NCBI RefSeq assembly: GCF_001668575.1
Contig: NZ_LZMD01000093.1
Location: forward strand, 1 to 64,000
DNA from: Mycobacterium sp. 1164985.4
GTDB taxonomy: Bacteria; Actinomycetota; Actinomycetes; Mycobacteriales; Mycobacteriaceae
Direction: 5' to 3'
Length of the DNA stretch: 64,000 nucleotides
The notes beneath the pieces were generated by a model. The model had not been told where the DNA came from, ran no database searches, and saw nothing but the letters and a program-made list of their open reading frames with translations. The position numbers and the translations under genes are program-made. Positions 52,271-60,853 of this stretch are shown in pieces (the stretch's first letter is position 1; the number at the start of each line of letters is the position of its first letter).

Positions 52271-53536
52271 ATGAGCCGGCGACTGGCGACGGTGGACGCG
52301 CAGACGTACTGGATGTCGGCGAAAATCCCGAGTGATCAGTTCCTGCTCTATGGCTTCGCGGGTCCCGTCGGCGATCTCGACGCGGCTGTGGCGCGAATCG
52401 TTGACCGGGCGCGCGGATGTAACGAGTTGCGAATGAGGGTGCGGGACGGCAATGTGCTGACGTATCCGCAGTGGGTATCGGCGGATGTCGCGCCGAATCA
52501 GTTCGCGATGCACGCCGAAGGCAGCAGCTGGTCGGAATGCCTGGCGACGGTCGCGGGGTTGAGTGCGGACCAACTCGATCCGCGGGCCATGGCATGGCGG
52601 CTGCACATCTTTCCGAGTGTCGAGAGAATCCCCGGCACGGCCGTCGGCACGGTCGCGGTGCTGCAGGTGGCGCATGCGCTGGGGGACGGATTGCGGTCAT
52701 CGGCGTTGGCGGCGTGGTTGTTCGGGCGGCAGGCGGCGGTAGCTCACATCGCGGCACCGGAGCCGTTCCGAGGGCTTCGAATGCCGTGGCGCGGGCTGGC
52801 GGCTGCGCGGGCGCATCGGCGGCTCATTCGGGATACCGAGGCTGGACTGGTTCCGCCCCAGGCGGATTCGCGTCCCGTCCTGCGGAGCAATACGCGGCCG
52901 GAGGGGCTGCGCAGCATCCGGACGGTGGTCCGGCTGCGATCGGAGATTCGGGGGCCGACGGTGACGGTCGGTGTGCTGGCTGCGGTGTCGACGGCATTGG
53001 CCGCGCACCTGCGGGAGTTGGGTGACGACCCGTCGCTGTTGGGCGCAGAGGTGCCGATGGCGAAGGCGGGGGAGCGCCGCGCGCACAACCACTTCGGCAA
53101 TGTGAGCGTCGGTCTGTATCCGGATATGCCGTTTGGTGCGCGTATCGAACGGATCGCCGATGAGCTGAAGCAACGCCGGATGCGTGCCGCCCACCCCGCG
53201 ATGATCGCGGCCAGCCGCGCCTCGGCTGCTGTGCCCGCCGCGCTATTACGTTGGGGCGTCGGGAAGTTCGACACGACGCTGCGCTCGCCGACGGTCACCG
53301 GGAACACCGTCGTCTCGAGCGTGAACCGCGGACCCGCGGACCTGCGCTTCGATGATTCGCGTGTGGTGATCACAGCCGGATTCCCCACGTTGTCTCCGAT
53401 GATGGGGCTCACGCACGGCGTCCACGGCATCGGCGACGCCATCGCCGTAAGCATCCATGCGGCCGAATCGTCGATCGGCGAAATCGACTCGTACGTCGAG
53501 AAGTTGGAGGTCGCGTTGACAGCCGACAACCCCTAG
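52271..53536 (+). CDS. WS/DGAT-like acyltransferase
   Basis: A 421-residue protein of the wax ester synthase/diacylglycerol acyltransferase type. The active-site motif HHxxxDG appears as VAHALGDGLR: the catalytic second histidine and DG are kept, the first histidine is alanine. GNVSVGLYPDMP, TGNTVVSSVNRGP (replacing the usual VSNVPGP) and TLSPMMGLTHGVHGIGD follow as in the C-terminal DUF1298 part. GGGGGAC precedes the ATG. Linked to the mce operon, it may esterify imported lipids; the divergent motif leaves activity uncertain. Confidence 0.75.
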   Translation: MSRRLATVDAQTYWMSAKIPSDQFLLYGFAGPVGDLDAAVARIVDRARGCNELRMRVRDGNVLTYPQWVSADVAPNQFAMHAEGSSWSECLATVAGLSADQLDPRAMAWRLHIFPSVERIPGTAVGTVAVLQVAHALGDGLRSSALAAWLFGRQAAVAHIAAPEPFRGLRMPWRGLAAARAHRRLIRDTEAGLVPPQADSRPVLRSNTRPEGLRSIRTVVRLRSEIRGPTVTVGVLAAVSTALAAHLRELGDDPSLLGAEVPMAKAGERRAHNHFGNVSVGLYPDMPFGARIERIADELKQRRMRAAHPAMIAASRASAAVPAALLRWGVGKFDTTLRSPTVTGNTVVSSVNRGPADLRFDDSRVVITAGFPTLSPMMGLTHGVHGIGDAIAVSIHAAESSIGEIDSYVEKLEVALTADNP

Positions 53537-53545
53537 GGGGGCGCC

Positions 53546-55066
53546 TTAGAAGGGTGGGGGCCGATTGCGTTCGTCGGCGTAGTGCTGGTTTCGGTAGCGT
53601 TCGGCTTCGATTGCCGCAATGCGGTTCTGTTCGCGGGTTCGTGTGCGGCGCGGCATTTTCAGGGTGCGCGCCTGCTCGAGGTCGGTGGCGGTGGTGTCGA
53701 TGGTGGTGTCGATGGTGGCCGGTGCGGTGGGTTGGCACAGGTCGGGAAACATGAGGCGGCTGGCGGGGTGGGTGGTGTAGGTCTGGCCGTGGCGGGAGGT
53801 CCACTCGATGGTGCCGTCGCGATGTTGTACCTCGCGCCAGCCGGCGAAGGTTTTGAGCAGGTGGTGGTGGCGGCACAGACATTTGAGGTTGGCGGCTTGG
53901 GTGGGCCCGGCGGGGTAGGCGAGGGTGTGGTCGATATCGCAGGCGGTGGCCGGAACGTCGCAGCCGGGGAAGCGACACGTCAGATCGCGGCAGCGCACGA
54001 ACCACGCCAAGTTCTCCGACGGGCGGTAGCGCGGTTCGGGCCCGGCATCACCGGGGTGGATCACCGGCTGGAGTGTGGCGGTGCGGGCCACGGTGGCGGC
54101 CAGCAGCGGCGCGGGCACCAGACCCTTGCCCATCAGATAGCCCGGATCGGTGACCGCCGGGCCGGCTTGGCTCGCCGAGGCGTCCGGGGCGTCGGTGTCG
54201 GCGGGTTCATCTTGCGGGTTGTAGGGGGCGTTGCCGTGCAGGGTGGCGGGGGTGTCATCAGACAAGGTCTCGTGGCGGGCGATGACGTGGATGACCACCG
54301 CGCTCGGGGTCGCGGCGGCGGCGTGGCAGTCGGGACGCCCGCAGGCGCATTGCAGTCGCTGGGCGCCGTGGCCCAGGGCGCCCAGGGCATCAGCGCGGCG
54401 TTGGTCGGCGGTGCGCGGGTCGTGCTCGCACACCGCGGCGGCCATCGCATCCAGGCGCGCGTCGAGGGCGGCGGCGTCGGCGGCGAACAACCAGCCCTCG
54501 ATCTTGGCGGTGCCCGAGCCGTCGGGCGGGTCATGGATCACCACGTCGCGGCCCAGCGCGGCGTTTTCGGTGCGCCGCACCGCGGCGGGGTCGTAGCGGT
54601 CCACGCAGGTGTCGATGGCGGTGTCGAGTTTGGTCGCCGACAGGGTGCCCCACCCGGGCAGCTCGCCGGCCAACTCGGCGTCGATTTTGGCCAGCGCGGC
54701 CGCATCGCGCACCAGTCGGGTGCGATGGGTCACCGTGGCCACCATGCGGTAGGAGATCGCGCCGGAGGCGAACACCGTGGCCACCGCGGGCAGGCGCTGG
54801 CGCAGATCATCGGCGATCGAGAGTTGGTGCGAGGCCACCCCCAGGGAGACGCCTTGGGCGGCGGCGACCTCGGCGGCCGCGATCGCCCAGTTGTCGATGC
54901 ACCACTGTTCGCGATCGACCGCCCCGGCCTGGCGGATCAACCCCTCCAGCACGTCGGCACAAGCGGCCAGCCGGCGCGCGCAGGCGGCGTTTTCCACCCG
55001 CGCCCACGCCCCGATCGCCCCCGCACCCCGCGACCGACCGGCCACCCCCACCAACTCATCGAACAT
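53546..55066 (-). CDS. 13E12 repeat family HNH endonuclease-like protein (DUF222)
   Basis: A 506-residue protein. Residues about 1-300 form the DUF222 helical domain (VASHQLSIADDLRQRLPAVA, AISYRMVATVTHRT); an HNH nuclease motif follows at about 390-430: CRFPGCDVPATACDIDHT and NLKCLCRHHHLLK, with zinc cysteine pairs and the DIDH histidine. Such genes are repeated in mycobacterial genomes (13E12 family, next to REP elements in M. tuberculosis) and several are LexA-controlled. A near-consensus SOS box overlaps the start codon. The C-terminus is basic and hydrophilic. Likely a selfish or DNA-damage-induced nuclease. Confidence 0.88.
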   Translation of the reverse strand: MFDELVGVAGRSRGAGAIGAWARVENAACARRLAACADVLEGLIRQAGAVDREQWCIDNWAIAAAEVAAAQGVSLGVASHQLSIADDLRQRLPAVATVFASGAISYRMVATVTHRTRLVRDAAALAKIDAELAGELPGWGTLSATKLDTAIDTCVDRYDPAAVRRTENAALGRDVVIHDPPDGSGTAKIEGWLFAADAAALDARLDAMAAAVCEHDPRTADQRRADALGALGHGAQRLQCACGRPDCHAAAATPSAVVIHVIARHETLSDDTPATLHGNAPYNPQDEPADTDAPDASASQAGPAVTDPGYLMGKGLVPAPLLAATVARTATLQPVIHPGDAGPEPRYRPSENLAWFVRCRDLTCRFPGCDVPATACDIDHTLAYPAGPTQAANLKCLCRHHHLLKTFAGWREVQHRDGTIEWTSRHGQTYTTHPASRLMFPDLCQPTAPATIDTTIDTTATDLEQARTLKMPRRTRTREQNRIAAIEAERYRNQHYADERNRPPPF

Positions 55067-55074
55067 GTGATCGA
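55059..55074. promoter_or_regulatory. Near-consensus SOS (LexA) box over the 13E12 gene start
   Basis: TCGAACATGTGATCGA differs from the mycobacterial LexA consensus TCGAACnnnnGTTCGA at one base. It overlaps the start codon (55064-55066) of the HNH gene. LexA control of other 13E12 genes is known. Confidence 0.55.
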
Positions 55075-55294
55075 ACCTATTCGTGTAAGGGCTTCCCCAC
55101 CAGGATGAAACAGAACTTGGGGATAACAGTCCCGATTTGAGTCGAGATATCGGAAGACCGCTCGTCTTATTCGGGCTAGGAGCAGCCCTGGTCGCGTTGA
55201 GGGCTGCGCAGCGTCGTGCCCGACGACGGCTGGCCCCCCTCGCACCTAGAGGGGGACTGGGCAGCGGCTTAACACATGGCCTAGATTTTGTTGC

Positions 55295-55816
55295 ATGACT
55301 GCCTACGACGTCGGAGTGCTGATCCTGCGAGTGGTCCTGGGCCTGACCATGGCCGCCCACGGCTACAACAAGTTCTTCGGACCCGGGGGCCTCAAGGGCA
55401 CCGCCGGGTGGTTCGACAGCATGGGGATGCGGCCGGGCAAGTTCCACGCCCGTGTCGCCGCGACGACCGAGATGGCGGCCGGCATCGGCCTCGCCGTGGG
55501 CCTGCTGACCCCGATCCCGGCGGCGGGCTTCGTCGCTCTCATGCTCGTAGCGGCGTGGACCGTCCATCGGCCCAATGGCTTCTTCATCGTCAAGGAGGGC
55601 TGGGAGTACAACCTCGTGCTCGCGGCCGCCGCAGTCGGCATCGCCACGATCGGCGCTGGCAAGATCAGCCTCGATCATCTGCTGTTCAGCTCGACGGGCT
55701 TCTACGACCTGCTGCACGGCTGGTGGGGTCTGGTCATCTCGCTCGGTCTCGGCCTCCTCGGCGGCATCGGCCAGCTGGCGATCTTCTACCGCCCGCCGGC
55801 CAAGACCGACGCCTGA
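55295..55816 (+). CDS. DoxX family membrane protein
   Basis: A 173-residue DoxX protein with four transmembrane helices (about 5-22, 58-85, 100-125, 145-165). RVVLGLTMAAHGYNKFFGPGG is the conserved first helix and loop, and GFFIVKEGWEYNLVLAAAA the third. In M. tuberculosis a DoxX protein joins SodA and SseA in an oxidative-stress membrane complex; other members have no known role, and no partner is nearby. TAGATT ends 7 bases before the ATG (leaderless). The 228 bases upstream to the 13E12 gene hold no gene. Confidence 0.85.
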   Translation: MTAYDVGVLILRVVLGLTMAAHGYNKFFGPGGLKGTAGWFDSMGMRPGKFHARVAATTEMAAGIGLAVGLLTPIPAAGFVALMLVAAWTVHRPNGFFIVKEGWEYNLVLAAAAVGIATIGAGKISLDHLLFSSTGFYDLLHGWWGLVISLGLGLLGGIGQLAIFYRPPAKTDA

Positions 55817-55920
55817 CGCCGAGCCCGTCGCGAACTGCACAACAGGGTTGTCAGAGGTGTCGCGACCACGACCCTCTTGTAGCTTTCGCGAGACGCGTTG
55901 AGGATCTGGAACTACATAGC

Positions 55921-55934
55921 TAGAACACGTTCTA
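55921..55934. promoter_or_regulatory. Perfect KstR-type palindrome before the DUF3556 gene
   Basis: TAGAACACGTTCTA, extended to CTAGAACACGTTCTAG (55920-55935), has perfect 7-base arms and matches TnnAACnnGTTnnA. It ends 11 bases before the ATG, so binding would block transcription. Confidence 0.65.
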
Positions 55935-55946
55935 GTCTGTGTTCCC

Positions 55947-57689
55947 ATGGGGTTCTTGAAGCAGGACGCGCCCGTCGTCGATTTCGAGGAATGGAGTAAG
56001 GGCACCCGCGCCCAGAAAATCGTGCCGATGGCCCGGCACTGGGCCGAGGTGGGATTCGGGACGCCCGTCGTCCTCCACCTCTTCTACGTCGTCAAGATCC
56101 TGCTCTACATCCTCGGCGCATGGCTGGTCGCGCTCAGCACCACGGGCATCGACGGTTTCACCAATGTCGCCTCCTGGTACAACGAGCCGATCGTGTTCGA
56201 GAAGGTCGTGCTGTACACGATGCTGTTCGAGGTTGTCGGCCTCGGCTGCGGGTTCGGCCCCCTCAACAACCGGTTCTTCCCGCCGATGGGCTCGATCCTG
56301 TACTGGTTGCGGCCGAAGACGATTCGGCTGCCACCGTGGCCGACCCGCATCCCGCTGACCAGAGGCGACACTCGCACGCCGTTCGACGCGCTGCTCTACG
56401 GAGCACTTCTGGTGCTGCTCGTCGTGGCGATCTTCTCCGACGGCACCGGCCCGATACCCGAACTCGGCACGACCGTCGGCGTGCTGCCGGTGTGGCAGAT
56501 CGGCGCCATCCTCGGGGTCCTCGCCGTGCTGGGCCTGCGCGACAAGGTCATCTTCCTGGCCGCGCGCGGCGAGGTGTACGCCTCGCTCGCGGTCTGCTTC
56601 CTGCTCGCCGGCCCCGACATCATCATCGCGGCCAAGCTCGTATGCCTGACGATCTGGCTCGGCGCCGCGATATCGAAGCTCAACAAGCACTTCCCGTTCG
56701 TCATCTCCACGATGATGAGCAACAACCCGGTGTTCCGGCCCAAGTGGATCAAACGCAGGTTCTTCGAACACTTTCCGGATGATCTACGGCCGGGCCGGGC
56801 GTCGCGATGGCTGGCGCACTTCAGCACCGCAATCGAAGGACTGATCCCGCTGGTGCTGTTCTTCTCCCACGGCGGCTGGCCCACCTACATCGCCGCGTTC
56901 GTGATGCTGGTCTTCCACTTCGGCATCCTGTCGTCGATACCGATGGGTGTTCCGCTGGAGTGGAACGTCTTCATGATGTTCTCGGTGCTCGCATTGTTTG
57001 TGGGGCACACCGACATCGGCCTCGCTGACCTGCAGAGCCCATGGCCGATCGTGTTGTTCGCCGTCGTCGCTGGCACCGTGGTGATGGGAAACCTGTTCCC
57101 GCGCAAGGTGTCCTTCCTTCCCGGCATGCGGTACTACGCGGGCAACTGGGACACCGGGCTGTGGTGTGTGAAGCCGTCGGCCTCACAGAAGATCGAAGAA
57201 AACGTGGTCTCGATCGCGAGCATGCCCCAGGCCCAGATGGAACGGTACTATGGCAGCCCGGAAACCGCGCAGATGTACTTGTACATGGGATATGCGTTCC
57301 GCGCCTTCAACTCTCACGGTCGAGCGATGTTCACCCTCGCGCACCGGGTGATGGCGGGGCACAACGAGGACGATTACGTCCTGACCGATGGTGAACGCAT
57401 CTGCAGCACTGCGATCGGGTGGAACTTCGGTGACGGGCACATGCACAACGAGCAGCTGATCGACGCATTGCAGAAGCGCTGCCACTTCGAGCCCGGCGAG
57501 GTGCTCGTCGTGCTCATCGACGGTCAGCCGATCCACAAACAGCGGCAGGAATACCGGCTGGTCGACGCCGCCACAGGGGAATTCGAGCGTGGCTACATCA
57601 AGGTCGCCGACATGGTGACGCGCCAGCCGTGGGACGACACCATCCCCGTGCACGTGACGTGGCAGAGAGACAAGGCCGACGCGCCATAG
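55947..57689 (+). CDS. DUF3556 family multi-pass membrane protein
   Basis: A 580-residue mycobacterial membrane protein of the DUF3556 family. It starts MGFLKQDAPVVDFEEWSKG and has about nine hydrophobic segments between residues 35 and 400 (FYVVKILLYILGAWLVAL, ALLYGALLVLLVVAIF, YIAAFVMLVFHFGIL, IVLFAVVAGTVVMGNLF). Residues about 400-580 are soluble, with FRAFNSHGRAMFTLAHRVM and GDGHMHNEQLIDAL. It resembles HTTM/gamma-carboxylase-like topologies but no active site can be claimed. The strong KstR-type site suggests induction by sterols. Function unknown. Confidence 0.82.
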   Translation: MGFLKQDAPVVDFEEWSKGTRAQKIVPMARHWAEVGFGTPVVLHLFYVVKILLYILGAWLVALSTTGIDGFTNVASWYNEPIVFEKVVLYTMLFEVVGLGCGFGPLNNRFFPPMGSILYWLRPKTIRLPPWPTRIPLTRGDTRTPFDALLYGALLVLLVVAIFSDGTGPIPELGTTVGVLPVWQIGAILGVLAVLGLRDKVIFLAARGEVYASLAVCFLLAGPDIIIAAKLVCLTIWLGAAISKLNKHFPFVISTMMSNNPVFRPKWIKRRFFEHFPDDLRPGRASRWLAHFSTAIEGLIPLVLFFSHGGWPTYIAAFVMLVFHFGILSSIPMGVPLEWNVFMMFSVLALFVGHTDIGLADLQSPWPIVLFAVVAGTVVMGNLFPRKVSFLPGMRYYAGNWDTGLWCVKPSASQKIEENVVSIASMPQAQMERYYGSPETAQMYLYMGYAFRAFNSHGRAMFTLAHRVMAGHNEDDYVLTDGERICSTAIGWNFGDGHMHNEQLIDALQKRCHFEPGEVLVVLIDGQPIHKQRQEYRLVDAATGEFERGYIKVADMVTRQPWDDTIPVHVTWQRDKADAP

Positions 57690-57707
57690 CTAGGCCATGA
57701 CGCCGGG

Positions 57708-58499
57708 CTAGCCCATGACGTCGCGGACCTTGACATCCTCGAGGCCCTGCAACAGCAGTTCCCGTGCGGTGTCGAGGTGCTTGCGCCAGTGCGCTTCCGC
57801 GGCTGCGCCGTCACCGGATCGCAACAGCTGCATCAGCTTTCGGTACGACCGCATCAACTTGTCGAAGTCGGTCCGGGAGACGGGACGGCGTTCCTTGAAC
57901 AGGAAGGCGTTGTGACGCACGGTGATCTCGTGCAGCATCCCGGCGATAATGGACAGCGTCGCGTTGCCCGAAAGCTCGACGACGCGCAGATGGAAGTCGC
58001 CGGTCGTCTCGGCCAGGGTGTCGTTCTTCCAGCCCGACGGCACATGCTCTTCGAGCAGCCGGTCCAGCTCGTTGAACGACTCCTCGGAACCGGACTCGGC
58101 CAGCAGCCGCACCGCCATCGGCTCGATACCGGCGCGCGCGGTCATCAGGTCGGCGATCGTCGCACCGGACAACTCCAGCAGCAGGCCGGCGGGACGCGCC
58201 ACGATCTCGGGGCCTGGCACCCGCACGCGCGCACCGGTACGCGAACCGCGCCGCACCTCGACGAGGCGCTCGGATTCGAGAACCCGCACCGCCTCCCGCA
58301 GGGTCGGCCGGCTCACCCCGAAGTGGGCCATCAGCTCGGCCTCGTTGGGGAGGAAGTCGCCGTCCTTGAGTTGGCCGTCGACCACCATGCGACGCAGCGT
58401 GCCCGCGACGAGCTCGGCGGTCTTCGGAGACCGGACCGTCGTTCCGGCACCGACGCCGTCCGGACCGATCATCGGCGCCAGCGGTGTACTTCGAGCCAC
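57708..58499 (-). CDS. GntR/FadR-family transcriptional regulator
   Basis: A 263-residue regulator. The winged helix-turn-helix (about 20-85) contains DGDFLPNEAELMAHFGVSRP and REAVRVLESERLVEVRRGSR. The C-terminal FCD domain (about 100-250) shows metal-ligand-type residues in TTGDFHLRVVELSGN and a HEITVRHNAF segment. FCD regulators sense carboxylic acids or acyl-CoAs. GTG 58499 was chosen because GGGGAG lies 5 bases before it. It is divergent from a thiolase operon, its probable target. AGTAAACC motifs occur before both genes. Confidence 0.87.
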   Translation of the reverse strand: MARSTPLAPMIGPDGVGAGTTVRSPKTAELVAGTLRRMVVDGQLKDGDFLPNEAELMAHFGVSRPTLREAVRVLESERLVEVRRGSRTGARVRVPGPEIVARPAGLLLELSGATIADLMTARAGIEPMAVRLLAESGSEESFNELDRLLEEHVPSGWKNDTLAETTGDFHLRVVELSGNATLSIIAGMLHEITVRHNAFLFKERRPVSRTDFDKLMRSYRKLMQLLRSGDGAAAEAHWRKHLDTARELLLQGLEDVKVRDVMG

Positions 58500-58710
58500 C
58501 ACATCTCCCCAAGCGATTCTGGCCGTCAGCCAGCTGTACAACTCAGTAAACCATGTGCGTCGGCCACTGAGAGCAAAGGACTCGGCGCGGGCGCCGCGAC
58601 GCGACATGTCGGGAGGGACGAAACCTTATCCCGAATGACCAGGTTGCGCGACCCTCCGCTACGTTCGGCGGCACCCGCGGCGGACCAGCAGGACGCCGCC
58701 CACCAACCAG

Positions 58711-58741
58711 TAGGTTGACCTAGTAAACCTTGTTCGTTTAC
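58711..58741. promoter_or_regulatory. Adjacent inverted repeats in the thiolase promoter
   Basis: TAGGT-tg-ACCTA (58711-58722) is followed directly by GTAAAC-cttgttc-GTTTAC (58723-58741). TTGACC (58715-58720) and TTACGT (58738-58743) have -35/-10 spacing of 17 bases, so the repeats cover the promoter. AGTAAACC recurs at 58545-58552 before the regulator's own start. Confidence 0.5.
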
Positions 58742-58797
58742 GTTCGGGGGTGGACCCCGCGTATGGGTGAATCATCGAACTTCGAAGGAGAAGTGTC

Positions 58798-59955
58798 ATG
58801 GCTGAAGCCGTCATCGTCGAGGCAGTACGGTCGCCCGTCGGCAAGCGCAACGGCGGGCTGTCCGGGGTTCACCCCGGTGAGCTGTCGGCCCAGGTGCTCA
58901 ATGGCCTCGTCGAGCGTGCCGGCGTGGATCCGGCCCTGGTCGACGACGTGATCTGGGGCTGCGTCATGCAGGCGGGCGAGCAGGCGCTCGACATCGCCCG
59001 TACCGCCGTCCTGGCGGCCGGATGGCCGGAGAGCGTCCCCGGTGTGACCGTCGACCGTCAGTGCGGCTCGAGCCAGCAGTCGGTGCACTTCGCCGCTGCC
59101 GGCGTGGTCGCCGGTCACTACGACGTCGTCGTCGCCGGCGGTGTCGAGGTCATGTCGCGCACCCCGATGGGCTCGTCGCTGGCAAACGGCGGCCATCCTT
59201 ACCCGGAGGCGTTCCGGGGTCGCTACAGCCAGACCCCGAACCAGGGCATCGGCGCCGAGATGATTGCCGAGCAGTGGGGCTTCGACCGCACCACGCTCGA
59301 CCAGTTCTCCCTCGACTCGCACGAGAAGGCGGCCGCCGCGCAGGACTCCGGCGCCTTCGACGACCAGATCGTCGGCATCAAGACCAAGGATGAGGACGGC
59401 AACGAGAGCGTTGTGCTCAAGGACGAGGGCATTCGCCGCGGCACGCCGATCGAGAAGATGGCTCAGTTGAAGCCGGCCTTCAAGGAGGACGGCGTCATCC
59501 ACGCCGGTAACTCCAGCCAGATCTCCGACGGTTCGGCGGCGCTGCTGTTCATGTCGGCGGAGAAGGCCAAGGAGTTGGGGCTCAAGCCGATCGCCAAGGT
59601 GCACACCGCGGTGCTGGCCGGATCCGATCCGGTGATCATGCTGACCGCGCCGATCCCGGCCACCCAGAAGGCGATCAAGAAGTCGGGCCTGAGCCTGGAT
59701 CAGATCGGTGTGTTCGAGGTCAACGAGGCGTTCGCGCCCGTTCCGATGGCGTGGCTCAAGGACATCGGCGCCGACGAGAAGAAGCTCAACCCGAACGGCG
59801 GTGCGATCGCGCTCGGCCACCCGCTCGGCGGTTCGGGTGCCCGCATCATGACGACGATGCTGTACCACATGCGGGACAACGGGATTCAGTACGGTCTGCA
59901 GACCATGTGCGAGGGTGGCGGCCAGGCCAACGCCACCATTCTCGAACTGTTGTGA
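58798..59955 (+). CDS. Acetyl-CoA acetyltransferase / 3-ketoacyl-CoA thiolase
   Basis: A 385-residue thiolase cleaving 3-ketoacyl-CoA in beta-oxidation (or condensing acetyl-CoA). The nucleophile cysteine is C89 (DRQCGSS); NEAFAP, GGAIALGHPLGGSGAR and the second cysteine in MCEGGGQANA complete the site. It closely resembles mycobacterial FadA3-type thiolases but I do not assign the symbol. GAAGGAG precedes the ATG by 8 bases. It heads an operon with enoyl-CoA hydratase (4-base overlap) and acyl-CoA dehydrogenase, under a divergent FadR-type regulator. Confidence 0.93.
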   Translation: MAEAVIVEAVRSPVGKRNGGLSGVHPGELSAQVLNGLVERAGVDPALVDDVIWGCVMQAGEQALDIARTAVLAAGWPESVPGVTVDRQCGSSQQSVHFAAAGVVAGHYDVVVAGGVEVMSRTPMGSSLANGGHPYPEAFRGRYSQTPNQGIGAEMIAEQWGFDRTTLDQFSLDSHEKAAAAQDSGAFDDQIVGIKTKDEDGNESVVLKDEGIRRGTPIEKMAQLKPAFKEDGVIHAGNSSQISDGSAALLFMSAEKAKELGLKPIAKVHTAVLAGSDPVIMLTAPIPATQKAIKKSGLSLDQIGVFEVNEAFAPVPMAWLKDIGADEKKLNPNGGAIALGHPLGGSGARIMTTMLYHMRDNGIQYGLQTMCEGGGQANATILELL

Positions 59956-60749
59956 CGACCGAAGTGACGACGCCCGCGGCGCTCACCGAGCGCCGCGGGA
60001 ACGTCATGCTCATCACCATCAACCGTCCCGAGGCGCGTAACGCCGTCAACAGTGCGGTCAGCACCGCGGTCGGCGACGCGCTGCAGGCGGCGCAGGACGA
60101 TTCCGAGGTGCGCGCGGTGGTCATCACCGGTGCCGGTGAATCCTTCTGTGCCGGTGCCGACCTCAAAGCGATTGCGCGACGGGAGAGCCTGTTCCACCCG
60201 GAGCACGCCGAGTGGGGATTCGCCGGCTACGTGCAGCACTACATCGACAAGCCGACCATCGCGGCGGTCAACGGCACCGCGCTGGGAGGAGGCACCGAAC
60301 TCGCGCTCGCCAGCGATCTGGTGGTCGCCGAAGAGCGTGCGAAATTCGGTCTACCCGAGGTCAAGCGAGGCCTCATTGCAGCCGCCGGTGGGGTGTTCCG
60401 CATCGTCGATCACCTGCCGCGCAAGGTCGCGATGGAGTTGCTGTTCACGGGCGAGCCGATGTCGTCGGCCGACGCGCTCAGGTGGGGTCTGATCAACCAG
60501 GTCGTGCCCGACGGCACCGCGGTCGAGGCGGCGCTCGCGCTCGCCGAACGCATCACCCGCAATGCGCCGCTTGCGGTTTGGGCGAGCAAGCGGGTGGCGA
60601 TGGGTGTCGACGACGGCGTCATCACCGGCGACGAAGCCGGATGGTCGAGGACCATGCGTGAGATCTCGACGGTGATCCGGTCAGAAGACGCCAAGGAAGG
60701 ACCGCTGGCGTTCGCCGAGAAGCGCCAGCCCGTATGGAAAGCCAAGTAA
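59952..60749 (+). CDS. Enoyl-CoA hydratase/isomerase
   Basis: A 265-residue crotonase-fold enzyme hydrating trans-2-enoyl-CoA. INRPEARNAVNSA and GESFCAGADLKAI form the CoA-binding and oxyanion loops; AAVNGTALGGGTELALASDL and AKFGLPEVKRGLIAAAGG carry the region of the two catalytic acids, of which the second (glutamate in LPEVKRG) is present. GTG 59952 overlaps the thiolase stop by 4 bases (GTGA). The set thiolase, hydratase and dehydrogenase forms a near-complete beta-oxidation spiral without a 3-hydroxyacyl-CoA dehydrogenase gene. Confidence 0.9.
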   Translation: MTTEVTTPAALTERRGNVMLITINRPEARNAVNSAVSTAVGDALQAAQDDSEVRAVVITGAGESFCAGADLKAIARRESLFHPEHAEWGFAGYVQHYIDKPTIAAVNGTALGGGTELALASDLVVAEERAKFGLPEVKRGLIAAAGGVFRIVDHLPRKVAMELLFTGEPMSSADALRWGLINQVVPDGTAVEAALALAERITRNAPLAVWASKRVAMGVDDGVITGDEAGWSRTMREISTVIRSEDAKEGPLAFAEKRQPVWKAK

Positions 60750-60756
60750 GCGCCCT

Positions 60757-60852
60757 GACGAGCGCTTGCGCGAGGAAGAGATAACACCGACGAGCGCTTG
60801 CGCGAGGAAGAGATGACACCGACGAGCGCTTGCGCGAGGAAGAGATAACACC
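60757..60852 (+). repeat. Three tandem 32-base repeats carrying a ribosome-binding site
   Basis: Units 60757-60788, 60789-60820 and 60821-60852 begin GACGAGCGCTTGCGCGAGGA and end in GATAACACC. Units 1 and 3 are identical; unit 2 has one A-to-G change (GATGACACC). Each contains GAGGAAGAG, the ribosome-binding site of the following ATG at 60854. The period is not a multiple of three, so this is not a coding repeat. Confidence 0.95.
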
Positions 60853-60853
60853 G

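Noticed and set aside
57687-57712. GCTAGGCC / GGGCTAGC hairpin between convergent genes
   Set aside because: Short, imperfect and overlapping the stop of the regulator gene; too weak to call a terminator.
60757-60852. Direct repeats considered as a CRISPR array
   Set aside because: The units are contiguous, without spacers, and no cas gene is near.
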